Shown here: piece after piece, positions 11,289 through 21,813 of the stretch
How positions within the stretch are numbered: the stretch's first letter is position 1
Layout of the letters: every line of letters begins with the position of its first letter
Assembly: GCA_030770535.1 (NCBI GenBank)
Contig: JASVEC010000006.1
Location: 1,302,001 to 1,366,000 of the forward strand
Reading direction: 5' to 3'
DNA length: 64,000 nucleotides
Source of the DNA: Batkoa obscura
Taxonomy: Eukaryota; Entomophthoromycota; Entomophthoromycetes; Entomophthorales; Batkoaceae
Program-made: the position numbers and the translations under genes
The notes under the pieces: generated by a model
What the model saw: the letters and a program-made list of their open reading frames with translations, nothing else
Databases searched by the model: none
Told to the model about the DNA's origin: nothing

Positions 11289-12605
11289 ATGAGCCGTACT
11301 TGGTGGATATCCCCTTATTCCCAAATTATATTAGTAGCTTTAATGTGTTTCTGTACCGTTGGTATATTTAATGTAATGTTAAGTATAGGATCAAATGGTT
11401 TAGATTCTACATTAGGGAATACTTCAACTGTTGCAGTAAATACGCTTTTTATCTTTTCTGGGTTACTGGGTGGTTCAGTTGTAAATCTATTAGGCCCAAG
11501 ATTATCTTTAGGCATTTCTTCGTTGGGTTACTGCTTTTATGCTATATCATTTTATATCTATCATAAAACGGGTGCTTGGTGGCCAATTATATTAGGTGGA
11601 TGTATACTGGGATTATGCGCTGGTATTTTATGGTCAGCTCAAGGACAAATCATGTTATCTTACCCAACTGAAGGACAAAAAGGGCTTTATGTTAGTATAT
11701 TTTGGGTGATATTTAATTTAGGCTCGGTATTGGGTGGCTTTATACCATTTGGATTAAATTATGATAATAAAGAGGCTGGAGTAACCCCAGTTACTTACCT
11801 TGGCCTCGGTGCTGTTATGTTATTTGGTTCATCTATTTCCTTTTTACTGGCGCCTATTCAAGATGTTATTAAGGATGATGGTAGACCTGTTTTAATTCAT
11901 CGCTATAAAAGTGTAGGAAGGGAAGCAGCAGCAGTATTCAGTATGATTAAAGATTGGAAAATGCTTTGCTTATTACCATTGTTTTTAAGTTCAAATTGGT
12001 TTTATTCTTACCAATTTCAAGTTTTTAATGCTGAAGTATTTGCTATACGTACTCGTTCTTTAAACACAGTGTTTTATTGGTTTGCGCAAATGGTAGGGGC
12101 TCTATTTTTGGGGAAATTTTTGGATAATACTCGTTTAAATCGTAGTAGAAAAGGGTTATACGCTATGATATTTATTTTCGTTACTTCAACGTGTATTTGG
12201 GCTGGTGGTTTAGCTTTCCAATTAAGTTATAGTATTGAAAACAATCCTTATAAGACAAACAAGATTGATTTTACATCAAAAGAATGGGGCCCATTATTAA
12301 TATTATATATATTATATGGTGTGATGGATTCAATGATACAAACTTTAGCTTATTGGATTTTGGGATCATTAGACAACGATCCATTAGTATTATCACGATA
12401 TGCTGGTTTTTATAAGGCGGTTCAATCTGGTGGAGCAGCAATTTCTTGGGGAATTACAACAACCAATACTCCTTACCTTACTCAACTATTAATTTGTTGG
12501 GGTATTTTTGAATTTTCAATTCCTGGTTTATTTTTAGTCATTAGATCTATTAGAGATACTAACGTTGAATACTCATATGAGCATCACAACCATACTAAGT
12601 TATAA
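11289..12605 (+). CDS. UNC93-like MFS membrane protein
   Basis: Intronless, 438 residues, with about 11-12 membrane segments. The N-terminal half has features of fungal UNC93/DUF895-type proteins: FNVMLSIGSNGLDSTLGNTS after the first segment, and GLCAGILWSAQGQIMLSYPT in the middle (the family's W-x-A-x-G-x motif). The polar C-terminus is His-rich (SYEHHNHTKL). UNC93-like proteins are MFS relatives; in animals they regulate potassium channels or traffic Toll receptors, while fungal members are uncharacterised and may transport ions or small molecules. A start at 11289 is preferred because the first membrane segment follows directly. It converges on the GMC oxidoreductase gene with a 426-bp gap. 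Confidence 0.88.
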   Translation: MSRTWWISPYSQIILVALMCFCTVGIFNVMLSIGSNGLDSTLGNTSTVAVNTLFIFSGLLGGSVVNLLGPRLSLGISSLGYCFYAISFYIYHKTGAWWPIILGGCILGLCAGILWSAQGQIMLSYPTEGQKGLYVSIFWVIFNLGSVLGGFIPFGLNYDNKEAGVTPVTYLGLGAVMLFGSSISFLLAPIQDVIKDDGRPVLIHRYKSVGREAAAVFSMIKDWKMLCLLPLFLSSNWFYSYQFQVFNAEVFAIRTRSLNTVFYWFAQMVGALFLGKFLDNTRLNRSRKGLYAMIFIFVTSTCIWAGGLAFQLSYSIENNPYKTNKIDFTSKEWGPLLILYILYGVMDSMIQTLAYWILGSLDNDPLVLSRYAGFYKAVQSGGAAISWGITTTNTPYLTQLLICWGIFEFSIPGLFLVIRSIRDTNVEYSYEHHNHTKL

Positions 12606-13031
12606 ATATTATAAATTAATTCCCACTTTTTCGGGTTAAATTTTAAAAAGCAATAAAAAGTTTACATTTTATTTTACTTGAATATTTGACCTAAATTTGA
12701 TTATTGAGATAGCATTTTAAAATATTAATCTTAAGTTTTACATAACTTTAATTATATTATGCTAGCTAGTGCTCACAGCATTAATCATTTTCATTTTGCG
12801 TGCATAATTTTGAATTTTTTTGAGTCTTATCATATACCGTTGTAGTCTATAATAAAAAAATTGATAACATCAAATTATTAATTTCAGCTATCTATTTTTT
12901 TCTAATCATTTAAAAACTCAATGGATTAAATTATTTTAAATAATTTATAAACCGAATGCATAAATTATTCTATATTCGAGAGGAAAGTTATTTTTATTTA
13001 CTAGAATGAATAGTTGTGGGATTATAGAAAA
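12606..13031. other. Intergenic region between convergent genes
   Basis: This is AT-rich spacer between the stop codons of the UNC93-like and GMC oxidoreductase genes. No gene or clear repeat was seen. Confidence 0.6.
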
Positions 13032-14981
13032 TTAATTAGAAGCGACAGCAGCGGCAATGGTGTCAGCAGCTTTAGCGCCAATCATGTAAAGGTAAAGTAC
13101 AGGGAAATAACCAGGAATATCAGGGAATATTGAAAAATCTACTACTCTTAGATTTTTAGTGCCTTTAACTCTGAATTGAGAGTCTAATACAGCATATGGA
13201 TCGCCTTGTCTACCAATTTTCATGGTACCGGTAGCATGGTGTCCCCAGGAGTTCTTTATAATATAATCGCTCAACTGTTGATCAGTTTGGACATCTGCAC
13301 CAGGAATCACTTCAACATTTTCATTGGAAAAATCTTTCATTAAATTACGTACATCTCTTATTCCTTTTATCATAGCAGGTAGATCTTCGTTAGCGCCTTC
13401 TTTAAAATAATTAAAATTAATATCAGGAACGTCCGTTGGGTCATTAGAATTTAATAAAATTCTACCAGCACGGTTAAAGGTATGTGCTTTTAATACCAAA
13501 AAGCTTAAAATATTTTTATTCAGGTAGACCTCATCTCCCATTCCATGGTGGTAACCAGTAAAGTAAATAGGCGCAATTATTGTCAATAAGTCTGGTACTT
13601 TCAATTTTTCATTAGATTTTTTTGTAACTGCAGCTAAAACTCCATTGAAGGTATATGGACCAGAATGTCCCTGTTTAAACCTGTTGAAGCATGGATCATC
13701 ATTTGATCCTTCCATTAAGCAGTCATTTAAAATTGTAAAATTTGCACTAAACTTGAAATTGACGGATATCTCATATCTGTCATGTAAATTTCTACCTACG
13801 CCTGGTAAATTGACTCTTGGCTCAATATTAAGCGATTTTAAATGATTTGGATCGCCAATGCCGCTTAACATCATGATTTGTGGAGTGTTAAATGTACCAC
13901 CAGAAACAATAACTTCGTTATTACAATACACTTTTTGGTAGTTATAATTGGCCTTTCTACTATACTTTGAGGCCTTATATATATGCTCCCCTTGTAAATA
14001 TTCAACACCATAAGCAGAATTATTATTATCTAACAGTACTCTGCTAACTAAAGAGTTAGTTAATACTGTCAATTTCATATTTTTCGTGGCCCATTTTACT
14101 CGTTCGTAAACCCCAGTGCGTTGCATTCCTTGGCTAACATCAGCATTAATTGGGACTAAAAACGAGCGTGATTCTGCGTTTGGATTTCTACCGGCGATAT
14201 ACGAATTAATATCAAACCCCAATATACTTGATATTAATGGAGCACCCAATATCTTTGAAACCAAGTCACTTAATTTTGGGTCATTTGCTAATAAGTTGAA
14301 GATATTAACATTTGATAACTTGAGCCATCCTTTCCCTTTCTCACTCAACAAGTTAGTTGTGAATGTAGAGATTGATTGAAACAGTGTCCCCAATTGATTG
14401 AATAATCTTACTGGGGGTAATCTTTCTAGCATTTGTGGCTGTGCGATGTTTTGGTAGTAATTCATCATATTTGATTCACTCCATGAGTCGTCACCTGTTA
14501 AATCGACCATATTTTGGTAATCAATATAATGTGGCAAAATGTGCATCATTGCATTATGCAAAGTACATCCTCCTATACCGGAAGCTTTTGGATATAAGAC
14601 GGACTGTCTTAGATTTGTTTTTTCTTCATAGTGTTTTACCATAAAATCCCAACTAATATTTGGGTCTTCTGAGCTTCTTACATGTAATGCTGGTGTTGTT
14701 ACATTAGCCGATGCATAATCTTTCCCCGCTTCAATAAGCAATACTGAAAATCCTTTTTCAGCTAACCCTACTGCAGTCATTGATCCTGCTGCTCCAGCCC
14801 CTACTACAATATAATCATATTGGCTTCTTTTATTGTTATTGTTACTGCTGTTGCTGTTACCATTGTTGCTACCTTTACCATTGTTGCTACCTTTACCATT
14901 GTTGTTATTACGATAATCATTACTCTTTTGACACAATATTATTATTGTTAAATTTAATATCAAAAATATCAGCTTTAACAT
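13032..14981 (-). CDS. Secreted GMC-family FAD oxidoreductase
   Basis: Intronless, 649 residues. Residues 1-17 (MLKLIFLILNLTIIILC) form a signal peptide, followed by an Asn/Gly/Ser linker of about 35 residues containing repeated GKGSNN units. The FAD-binding motif YIVVGAGAAGSMTAVGLAE is at about 57-75, and a GMC-1-like signature (KASGIGGCTLHNAMMH) and GMC-2 signature (SGGTFNTPQIMMLSGIG) follow in the expected order. The C-terminal catalytic region has WGHHATGTMKIG with the active-site His, then RVVDFSIFPDIPGYFPVLY. The position usually holding a second His or Asn appears as Phe in GYFP, which I also recall from other fungal members. Family reactions are FAD-linked oxidation of alcohols, sugars or aryl alcohols; the donor cannot be predicted. 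It is probably extracellular. Confidence 0.92.
   Translation of the reverse strand: MLKLIFLILNLTIIILCQKSNDYRNNNNGKGSNNGKGSNNGNSNSSNNNNKRSQYDYIVVGAGAAGSMTAVGLAEKGFSVLLIEAGKDYASANVTTPALHVRSSEDPNISWDFMVKHYEEKTNLRQSVLYPKASGIGGCTLHNAMMHILPHYIDYQNMVDLTGDDSWSESNMMNYYQNIAQPQMLERLPPVRLFNQLGTLFQSISTFTTNLLSEKGKGWLKLSNVNIFNLLANDPKLSDLVSKILGAPLISSILGFDINSYIAGRNPNAESRSFLVPINADVSQGMQRTGVYERVKWATKNMKLTVLTNSLVSRVLLDNNNSAYGVEYLQGEHIYKASKYSRKANYNYQKVYCNNEVIVSGGTFNTPQIMMLSGIGDPNHLKSLNIEPRVNLPGVGRNLHDRYEISVNFKFSANFTILNDCLMEGSNDDPCFNRFKQGHSGPYTFNGVLAAVTKKSNEKLKVPDLLTIIAPIYFTGYHHGMGDEVYLNKNILSFLVLKAHTFNRAGRILLNSNDPTDVPDINFNYFKEGANEDLPAMIKGIRDVRNLMKDFSNENVEVIPGADVQTDQQLSDYIIKNSWGHHATGTMKIGRQGDPYAVLDSQFRVKGTKNLRVVDFSIFPDIPGYFPVLYLYMIGAKAADTIAAAVASN
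14855..14906. repeat. 18-bp minisatellite inside the GMC gene
   Basis: About two and a half tandem copies of an 18-bp unit (CCATTGTTGCTACCTTTA on the plus strand) encode the repeated GKGSNN linker after the signal peptide. The unit is in frame, so copy-number changes would alter only linker length. Confidence 0.8.
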
Positions 14982-15571
14982 TTTGATATACTATACTATA
15001 ATAAATACTATTGATATTTTATATAGTTATTTGTTAGATTAGTTATTAAATATTTTAAAATTATTAAAAGATAAAGCTTAAAAATTATAGCATTTAAATA
15101 TTACTTCAATCACTGCTAAGTATTCTATATTCTTATTTTAAATCCTTTATTTCATCCCCTCTTCAATTTTATTTTCACACTTAATCTTCTCGTTTCTTAA
15201 TTGAGCACCCGCTTAAAGAACCACTAAATCTATCTGTCTTGGGCAAATCGACTTATTAGCCAAGAACAACAATACTTAAATAGCAAATAATATTGGCTTA
15301 CTTTATTATTTCTTTTTTTTGTTTGATCTAAATTTAAGTTATTTATAGATTTTTAATAGCTTTAAGTCCATTTTGTCATTTATTATAACCCTTTTACTTA
15401 CAAATTTTAATAAATACAATCTGAATAAAGGTTCTAGCATTTTTATAAATAATTAATACAAAATATGATATAATAAAAATTAGGACTGTAGCATCTAATT
15501 TATAATTCTCAGTATAAAAAGTTTTATAAATAACTAAGACGCAATTTAAAATTACGAATATACGCTAAATT

Positions 15572-15616
15572 CAAGGTTTAACTATTTCCCAATTTTAATT
15601 TATTGTAAAAGAGGTA
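15572..15616. repeat. Dispersed repeat, copy 1
   Basis: About 45 bp starting CAAGGTTTAACT are alignable without gaps to 45698-45742, with roughly ten differences, mostly transitions. The family is unknown. Confidence 0.45.
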
Positions 15617-16306
15617 CATACCTCCTCTCCCACTTTTATTTTACTTTTTATGCTACCACAGTAGTAAAATCACTTGGGACCTCTTTGCGTTCCAGATTAA
15701 AAAAGGATAAATTAAGTATAAATAATAAGAAAATAAAAGACTCATTTCTTTATGCTGAATAAGTTAGTAAATTTTTAACACTTATAACATTTTAAATATT
15801 TAGAGCTTATAAAATATAGTGCAGCAAAAAAATTCCTAATTGTTTTATATTATTTATTAGTCATAAATTTTGCGTTCTTGCAACTTTTAAACTTCAAATG
15901 TACAGTATTTTCTGCAGATTTAATTTAAACGTGAGTGAGCATTTATTTTTCTATTTACTGAATTCATTCATAATGAGTTTCTTTATACTTCTATTTACCA
16001 AATACAGAATGAAAATGCCCATTCACCTTTAGACTAAATTTAGAGAAAACTGCACATTTGGTTTAACAGCTATATACCTCAAATCAAAGCTGAAAAAAAC
16101 TTTTATTTTAATCTGGCTTCTAAATCCATCTATGCTAAACTGCTTGTATAAATCGTACACTAAGTACAATATCAGATAAATTCACAGCGATAACCATTCT
16201 AAAATACAGTTTGTAAAATTTTTCTTGTATCGATCAAAAACTATAATTATGAATTTTTACAAAACAATGCTATATTTTTAAACTCAAGTAAATTTTGGTA
16301 AAAATA

Positions 16307-16394
16307 TGGGGATGCATTTTTGTGTTTAACAATTTTTCCGCTCAAATAGTACTTAAAAGATGGAAAAAGTGATGAAGCCAAAAAAAATACCCCT
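16307..16394 (+). mobile_element. Foldback element copy, internally shortened
   Basis: This starts TGGGGATGCATTTTTGTG after TA and ends in ATACCCCT before TA. It lacks about 12 bp internally compared with full-length copies. The core reads CCGCTCAAATAGTAC. Confidence 0.85.
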
Positions 16395-17052
16395 ATATCT
16401 TCAATATTCTCTAAAATGGTTCACATATTTTATAATAAATTTCTTTTTAATAAAGTAACCTTTATACTTTGATAATGATCAATCTTTAAAATGTATGCCT
16501 TTATTAAAATAGCATACTAGAAGTATAAGGTAATTTTTAATGTCAAAAATTGATAATAGAATATCTGAATTAATTTTATAAAAAAATGGATTATTTATAC
16601 GTTATTACAAATTGTTACTGAAAATGCTGAAATATAAAAACTATTAAAGATAAAGCTATTAAAACGATCTTTTTAGACTTTTAAAGGTATGCTGGTTTTA
16701 TGTGATTATATAGCTCATATATAGCATCTTATTTCCTAAAGCCTGCTATAAATTTCAAAAACCTTCAAGGATGTATTCATTTTAGTATTCCATCCATTTC
16801 CAATGCAATATAAATTTTAGAAAATATTAAATGATATTGAACAAAAAATAATATAGCTCAATTCAGCTCATTTAGGATTCGATGTTTTAGTTTCTTGGTA
16901 GGGTTAGGATTTTCTTTTTACTATGTACTATGGTTTCTACAAAATACTAGTTCTTAAAGGTAACGATCATAAGCTAATATTGATTTTAATAGTAGTAATA
17001 ATAAAAAGCCAAATAAATTTAGTTTATTATAATAAAAGTAACTTTTTTAAGA

Positions 17053-18753
17053 TTAGTCTTCATGCTTTTCAGCAATTTTCCCATCGAACTTTTGAGTAGT
17101 ATGAACGTCAACAGGGTTAACCATAAAGATGATAGTTACTAAAGCAAACCCTGCTAAAGCACACGATAAGGCTGAAAATATCATTTGAACATCTCCATAA
17201 GCGGAAACAACTTGGTCGAATTGATTTACTGGCAGCTCCCAAACATATTTCATCTGGTTCATTGCACCTGCCATATCGATTTCTCCTTCGACCCTTTGCT
17301 TAATTAGCATGGGGACTACTTGAACCCAAACTGCGCCTGCAATTGTATTTCCAAATGCACTAACTACTCCTTTTATTATCTGAATTGTACTGACTATAAT
17401 TGCTATATCCTTCCTATCTACTGATCCTTGATATGCTACAGCTATACCTATATCTACTACACCTTGTCCAATTCCAGAAAGTGCTTGAGTAACATGGATT
17501 GACAAATCACTTGAATGGGGGAACCTTGCTGGAATCATTGCACCTAAACCTATACAATTTAATGCTGCACCAGCAATCAACAAATACTTGTAATTAGGAA
17601 GTTTTTTGATTAAAACTCCTGTAATCAAAGCTGAAATTAAATAACCTGTTTGATAACCTTTGAATAGCAAAGAAGCGCTAGTCGGATCAAGCTTTCGAGA
17701 GGTCATGAAGTACAAGTAAAGATATTGCCAATTTATCCCAGCATCTAATGAAATTAAACAAATGACTAAAATAGCACCTGATACTGTTTTGTTTTTAAAT
17801 ATCGATAATGGAATTAACGGAGTTTTAGCATATTTAGATTCCCATACAATCAATCCAGAAAGCAAAACAAGTCCAATAACAATTAAAGTAATCATACTTG
17901 GACTACTCCAACCATTTTCTAACGTGGCTGCAATGTTAAAAGGTATTAATAGCGTTAGTAATCCAGCAACTAGTAAAGTAAATCCAACTAAATCCAGCTC
18001 TTGATAAATATTTTTTAAGCCAGTACTAAGATCAAATTGTTTGATCCTAGCAAATGTATTGGTTTGTTTTTTAGCTTTACGTTGTAAATAAAACATCATA
18101 CCAAAAAACAATGAAATACAAGGGATGAATATAGCAGCAGAAACTATATAGCCCCATCTCCATCCAAGGTTCACACTAACCGGAGTTGCAAGTAAAGTTC
18201 CCAACCAATTATTGAGAACATAGGGTATCATATCTATAGAACTAAACATAGCTCTATTTGCCAACGAGGTTAAATCAGCTACCATAATTGTTTTAGTAAT
18301 ACCAAAACCGATAGAACCAATGTTAGACAAAAAGTAACCAGTAGAAAAGAAAGAAAAAGAGTTTGCCACCCCAAGAAATACTACACCTAAAAGATGACAC
18401 AATAATGAGAAAAGATAAATTTCGGTACGTCCAAAATAATCAGTAAACTTAGAATATAATGGAACAAGGATAATCCCTAGCAAACTAGTTACTACCCCAA
18501 ACACACTTAAAACAGCATTTGCTTTAAATTCTTCTAAAGCAGTATTAAATAAACTGTAGTTAAAATTCGACTCTAATGAGTTGGCAAAAGTGATGAGAAA
18601 GAGACCAATATAGCAAACCCATAACTCCTTATTGCTCATTATACTACGCAAGCTTGCCATCCTCCTTGCACCCAACTCACTAGCAACAAAAGTTTCATTT
18701 TTTTCCTGCTTATCATCTTCGATACTAAAGTCTTGTTTTAAATCTTCTTTCAT
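17053..18753 (-). CDS. MFS siderophore-iron-type transporter
   Basis: Intronless, 566 residues, about 14 predicted membrane segments, the usual size for the fungal siderophore transporter (SIT/ARN/Str) family. The N-terminal 45 residues are hydrophilic and acidic. The first membrane segment (LWVCYIGLFLITFANSLESN) and the loop SKFTDYFGRTEIYLFSLL, followed by GSIGFGITKTIMVADLTSLANRA, resemble SIT proteins, in which the conserved region is DLTSLRNR. Family members import ferric siderophores by proton symport across the plasma membrane, and I infer that role. The upstream region is AT-rich. Iron-responsive sites (GATA-type, such as AGATTTGATTAG) cannot be called with confidence in sequence of this composition. 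Confidence 0.85.
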   Translation of the reverse strand: MKEDLKQDFSIEDDKQEKNETFVASELGARRMASLRSIMSNKELWVCYIGLFLITFANSLESNFNYSLFNTALEEFKANAVLSVFGVVTSLLGIILVPLYSKFTDYFGRTEIYLFSLLCHLLGVVFLGVANSFSFFSTGYFLSNIGSIGFGITKTIMVADLTSLANRAMFSSIDMIPYVLNNWLGTLLATPVSVNLGWRWGYIVSAAIFIPCISLFFGMMFYLQRKAKKQTNTFARIKQFDLSTGLKNIYQELDLVGFTLLVAGLLTLLIPFNIAATLENGWSSPSMITLIVIGLVLLSGLIVWESKYAKTPLIPLSIFKNKTVSGAILVICLISLDAGINWQYLYLYFMTSRKLDPTSASLLFKGYQTGYLISALITGVLIKKLPNYKYLLIAGAALNCIGLGAMIPARFPHSSDLSIHVTQALSGIGQGVVDIGIAVAYQGSVDRKDIAIIVSTIQIIKGVVSAFGNTIAGAVWVQVVPMLIKQRVEGEIDMAGAMNQMKYVWELPVNQFDQVVSAYGDVQMIFSALSCALAGFALVTIIFMVNPVDVHTTQKFDGKIAEKHED

Positions 18754-18962
18754 CTTTTATTAAAGTTTGACACTTTTAAAAAACTTTTAGTTAGTGTCCT
18801 TTTATAGTCTCATAGTTTGATTTATTTCAGCTTTTAATTTATTCCTACTAATCAGATTTTAATCAGATTTCCTATGATTAGTTTCTAGTTTCTAATCTAA
18901 TCATCATAATTTATTCCATTATTTTAATAACACAATTATTTCCACATCTTATTATTTAACTT

Positions 18963-19115
18963 ATGTTTGATAATACTTATAAACTAATATATCGATCTGG
19001 AGCCCCAAACTATGATAAAAATACTCTGTTCATATATATATTATTAACAATTTTTCAAATATTTACTATACTATTTCTTATCATTCTGGTTATATTACTT
19101 CATTTAGTTTATTAG
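18963..19115 (+). CDS. Possible 50-residue single-pass membrane peptide
   Basis: The frame has a polar N-terminus (MFDNTYKLIYRSGAPNYDKN) followed by one long hydrophobic helix (ILLTIFQIFTILFLIILVIL) ending at the stop. It lies 210 bp upstream of, and divergent from, the siderophore-type transporter. The amphiphilic layout is more gene-like than most random frames here, but I recognise no family. Confidence 0.25.
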   Translation: MFDNTYKLIYRSGAPNYDKNTLFIYILLTIFQIFTILFLIILVILLHLVY

Positions 19116-19994
19116 GCTGTATATAAGGATGCTTCTAAAGTAATATATCCTTTTGTGCAGATATTCATTGGGAAAAATATAGAAAAGCAACAACCGAATT
19201 TTTTTACACCGATGTTTGTTTTAGACATAAAAGTATTTGCTATTGCAACCAAACAGCCTTTTATTTTTTTGCTCAAAAAAGTGAGTTTATTTTGAAAATA
19301 CTCTTATAGAATACAAAAGCTATAGCGAATTTTCAAATCACTTTACCACCATTCTTCTGATAGTTATAAAATATTTTTAATCAGATAAATTTCTGTTTAG
19401 AGTGAGGTTTCTTCCCAAATCGCTTATTTAGAGACTGATTAAAAAAGATAATAGCGCTTTTTAATATTTTCATTTGAAAATAATGACAAAAAAGTTTGAT
19501 TATATTTAATTTATTTCATTATTGCTACTGTAAAATTTAGTCAAGAAATTTAATAAATTATATAAAATACCACTAGTAAAGTTAATAAAAATATACTAAT
19601 TTTTAGCATTTTTTTACTATACAAAAGAAAAAAAATACTATTATTAATAAATGAATGAATTTTTTTGTATGTGTTTTGTACTACTTTATACTGCTTATAA
19701 TTTTAAGTTATTTTTTTACTTTATCTTTAAATGATCAAAATTTTTTATCATTATATTGTATTTTTTTATTAAGATAAAAAAAATCATCTCAACTTAACTT
19801 AATTGACATAATGTAAAATCCTAATATTACATATTGCATTAAATAAAAATTAAAAGTTGAGTATCTATGTACAATTCGTTAACCATCACTCATATAAAAT
19901 ATCTTTCAATGTTTTGAATCCTTGCTGTACTGAGTTTATTAAAGTCTGGTTGAAGGATTCTTTCTAATTTCTCTCTAATTTCCATCTCAGTCTA

Positions 19995-20094
19995 TGGGGA
20001 TGTATTTTGTGTTTAAGAATTTTACTAACAATTTTTCCGCTCAAATAGTGTTTAAAAAATGGAAAAAGTAATGAAACCAAAAAAACACCCCCCT
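19995..20094 (+). mobile_element. Foldback element copy, full length
   Basis: This has TA, TGGGGATGTATTTTGTG at the left end and CACCCCCCT then TA at the right. The core reads CCGCTCAAATAGTGTT, so one of two consensus CpG sites is changed. Confidence 0.9.
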
Positions 20095-20290
20095 ATATTG
20101 ATTAATTAAGTAAAAACTCAATGTCATTCATTAGCTTTAAAATTTTAAAAAAGCTGTCAAATTTTTTTAACAAAATATATCGAACAATATATGTATATTC
20201 ATTAAAAAGTATTAATTTTAATACACATGTTTAAAGTACTGCCATTATTTTAATAATGTAAAGATGTTTTTTTTATTAAATTGTAGCATA

Positions 20291-20376
20291 TGGACATGTT
20301 TAGAAAAAATTCTATTAGGAGTTTTTCCACTCAATAGTGCTTAGAAATTGTAAATGAAATGAAAAGGATATCTCTC
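20291..20376 (+). mobile_element. Foldback element copy, degraded
   Basis: The left end is TGGACATG after TA, and the middle reads TTTTTCCACTCAATAGTGCTT. Both CpG sites are lost and the right end is eroded. It lies about 200 bp from the preceding copy. Confidence 0.65.
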
Positions 20377-20850
20377 TATGTAAATTAAACTTGACTATTA
20401 TTTTACTTAAAAGATTTAAAAGTTACCATATTAATTTTAATAGAATAGAGTATATTAAATACTTGTGTAAAAGCAATGACATAAGTTAAGCATTAAAATA
20501 CAAAAGTATATTATTAATAAATTCAAATAAAAAACCTTTTAGATTTAACCGAGCCAATCAACTTTCATTTAGTTTTAGTACAAATTTATTATGAAGTTGT
20601 AATATTAATTTTAAAAGATTTACACTATAAAATGAGTAAATTTGATTAGAGATTAAAAATAATAACTTATCCCTTAATCATACCATTTGTATTGGGGATG
20701 AGTTGATTTTATCTATCGATTGCGCCATTTCAATAAAAAAATAGTCATCGGATGCTGACTAAACTAGAAATTAACAATGTAGAGATTCAGAGAGACTATA
20801 AATAAAGTGAAAAAGGCATTTGAAATGTATTATTAACATAGATAAATTAA

Positions 20851-21404
20851 ATGACTTTAGAAACTAACTTGGAGGTGGCCACTTTAGCGGGAGGATGTTT
20901 TTGGGGAATGGAGTATTATTTTCGTAAAGAATTTGGAGATAAATTAAAATCCATTAAAGTCGGCTTCACTGGGGGTAAATTAATTGACCCGAAATACCCA
21001 GAAGTAAAGCTTGGAGAAACAGGACATGCAGAAGCTATTGAAATTCAATTTGATCCCAAAGAGCTCAGTTATTATGATTTGGTTTACTTTTTTTGGAGGA
21101 TTCATGATCCTACAACGATTAATAGGTAATTATCTATATTATTTTTTACTTTATTTGAAATTTATAATGTATCATTAGACAAGAGGAGGATGAAGGAACG
21201 CAATATAGATCAGCTATTTTTTACCATAATCAGGAGCAGTTAGAAACATCTTTAAAAGTTAAAGACATAGTTCAATCAAAATTTGAAAACCCAATTATAA
21301 CAGAGTTTAATCCAGCAACAGTATTTTATTTAGCTGAGAAATATCATCAAGATTATTTAACAAATAACCCTACTGGCTGGTGTGTCCATCGTATAAGGTG
21401 GTGA
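20851..21404 (+). CDS. msrA: Peptide methionine-S-sulfoxide reductase
   Basis: Two exons (20851-21125, 21179-21404) with a 53-nt GT-AG intron give 166 residues, normal for MsrA. The catalytic motif GGCFWGMEYYF is near residue 15, and the fold-defining pieces GFTGGK, GHAEAIEIQFDP, FWRIHDPTTINRQ and GTQYRSAIFYH are all present. The intron interrupts the Arg codon of NRQ. Near the C-terminus WCVHRI provides a second Cys that could act as resolving residue. The enzyme reduces methionine-S-sulfoxide in proteins and free methionine, with thioredoxin as usual electron donor. No targeting peptide is evident, so it is probably cytosolic. A same-strand gene follows 139 bp downstream. Confidence 0.95.
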
Positions 21405-21543
21405 GATAATGAATTGATTAGTTAATAAAATCAATAGTTTTTTTATTTAAAAAAGTTGACTTTTTTTATTACCAGTATTACGATTGAAATATAAATATAG
21501 GAATAGTTTAATCTCTTTTTTTCTTTTGTTAATAATAATAAAA

Positions 21544-21765
21544 ATGCAAGCAGAAGATAAAATCAACAAAGTCGTCATTGAAGAAGAAGAAGAAGAAGAA
21601 GAGGATGAATATGATTTAAGAATTAAAAGAACTGGATGTTTCAAAGAGCACGAAGCATTACAAAATTGCTATTTTGAAACTGGAAGGGACTGGCGCAAAT
21701 GTCGTGAAGAGATGCAAGCATTTAGAACTTGTTTTAAAAAATATGAAGAGCAAAAACAAAAATAA
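21544..21765 (+). CDS. COA4: Cytochrome c oxidase assembly factor COA4-like, twin CX9C protein
   Basis: 73 residues from ATG at 21544. An upstream in-frame codon exists, but it would add a hydrophobic leader unknown in this family. An acidic run (residues 12-21) precedes the twin CX9C coiled-coil helix: CFKEHEALQNC and CREEMQAFRTC, with DWRKC between. The D-W-R-x-C and QAF-x-x-C spacing resembles animal COA4/CHCHD8 and yeast Cmc3/Coa4. Such proteins enter the mitochondrial intermembrane space through Mia40 oxidative folding and help cytochrome oxidase assembly. The acidic run is encoded by a GAA microsatellite. It lies between MsrA and FHIT on the same strand, with only 48 bp to the FHIT start. 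Confidence 0.82.
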   Translation: MQAEDKINKVVIEEEEEEEEDEYDLRIKRTGCFKEHEALQNCYFETGRDWRKCREEMQAFRTCFKKYEEQKQK

Positions 21766-21813
21766 ATTCAAAATTCAAAGCTATCTTTTTTTAGTGTTTT
21801 TATTTTCGTTTTC

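Larger units (their letters stand above)
14982..17052. other. AT-rich intergenic region with repeats
   Basis: This 2.1-kb region separates the GMC and siderophore-type transporter genes, both on the minus strand. It contains a foldback copy (16307-16394) and a segment at 15572-15616 that recurs at 45698-45742. No gene was found. Confidence 0.6.
18754..20850. other. AT-rich intergenic region with two foldback copies
   Basis: This is a 2.1-kb spacer between the divergent siderophore-type transporter and MsrA genes. It contains a possible 50-residue membrane peptide (18963) and foldback copies at 19995-20094 and 20291-20376. Confidence 0.6.

Noticed and set aside
16684-16770. AAAGGTATGCTGG, resembling an arm of the 8468-9278 element
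   Set aside because: The similarity covers about 13 bp and then fails; too short to call a copy.
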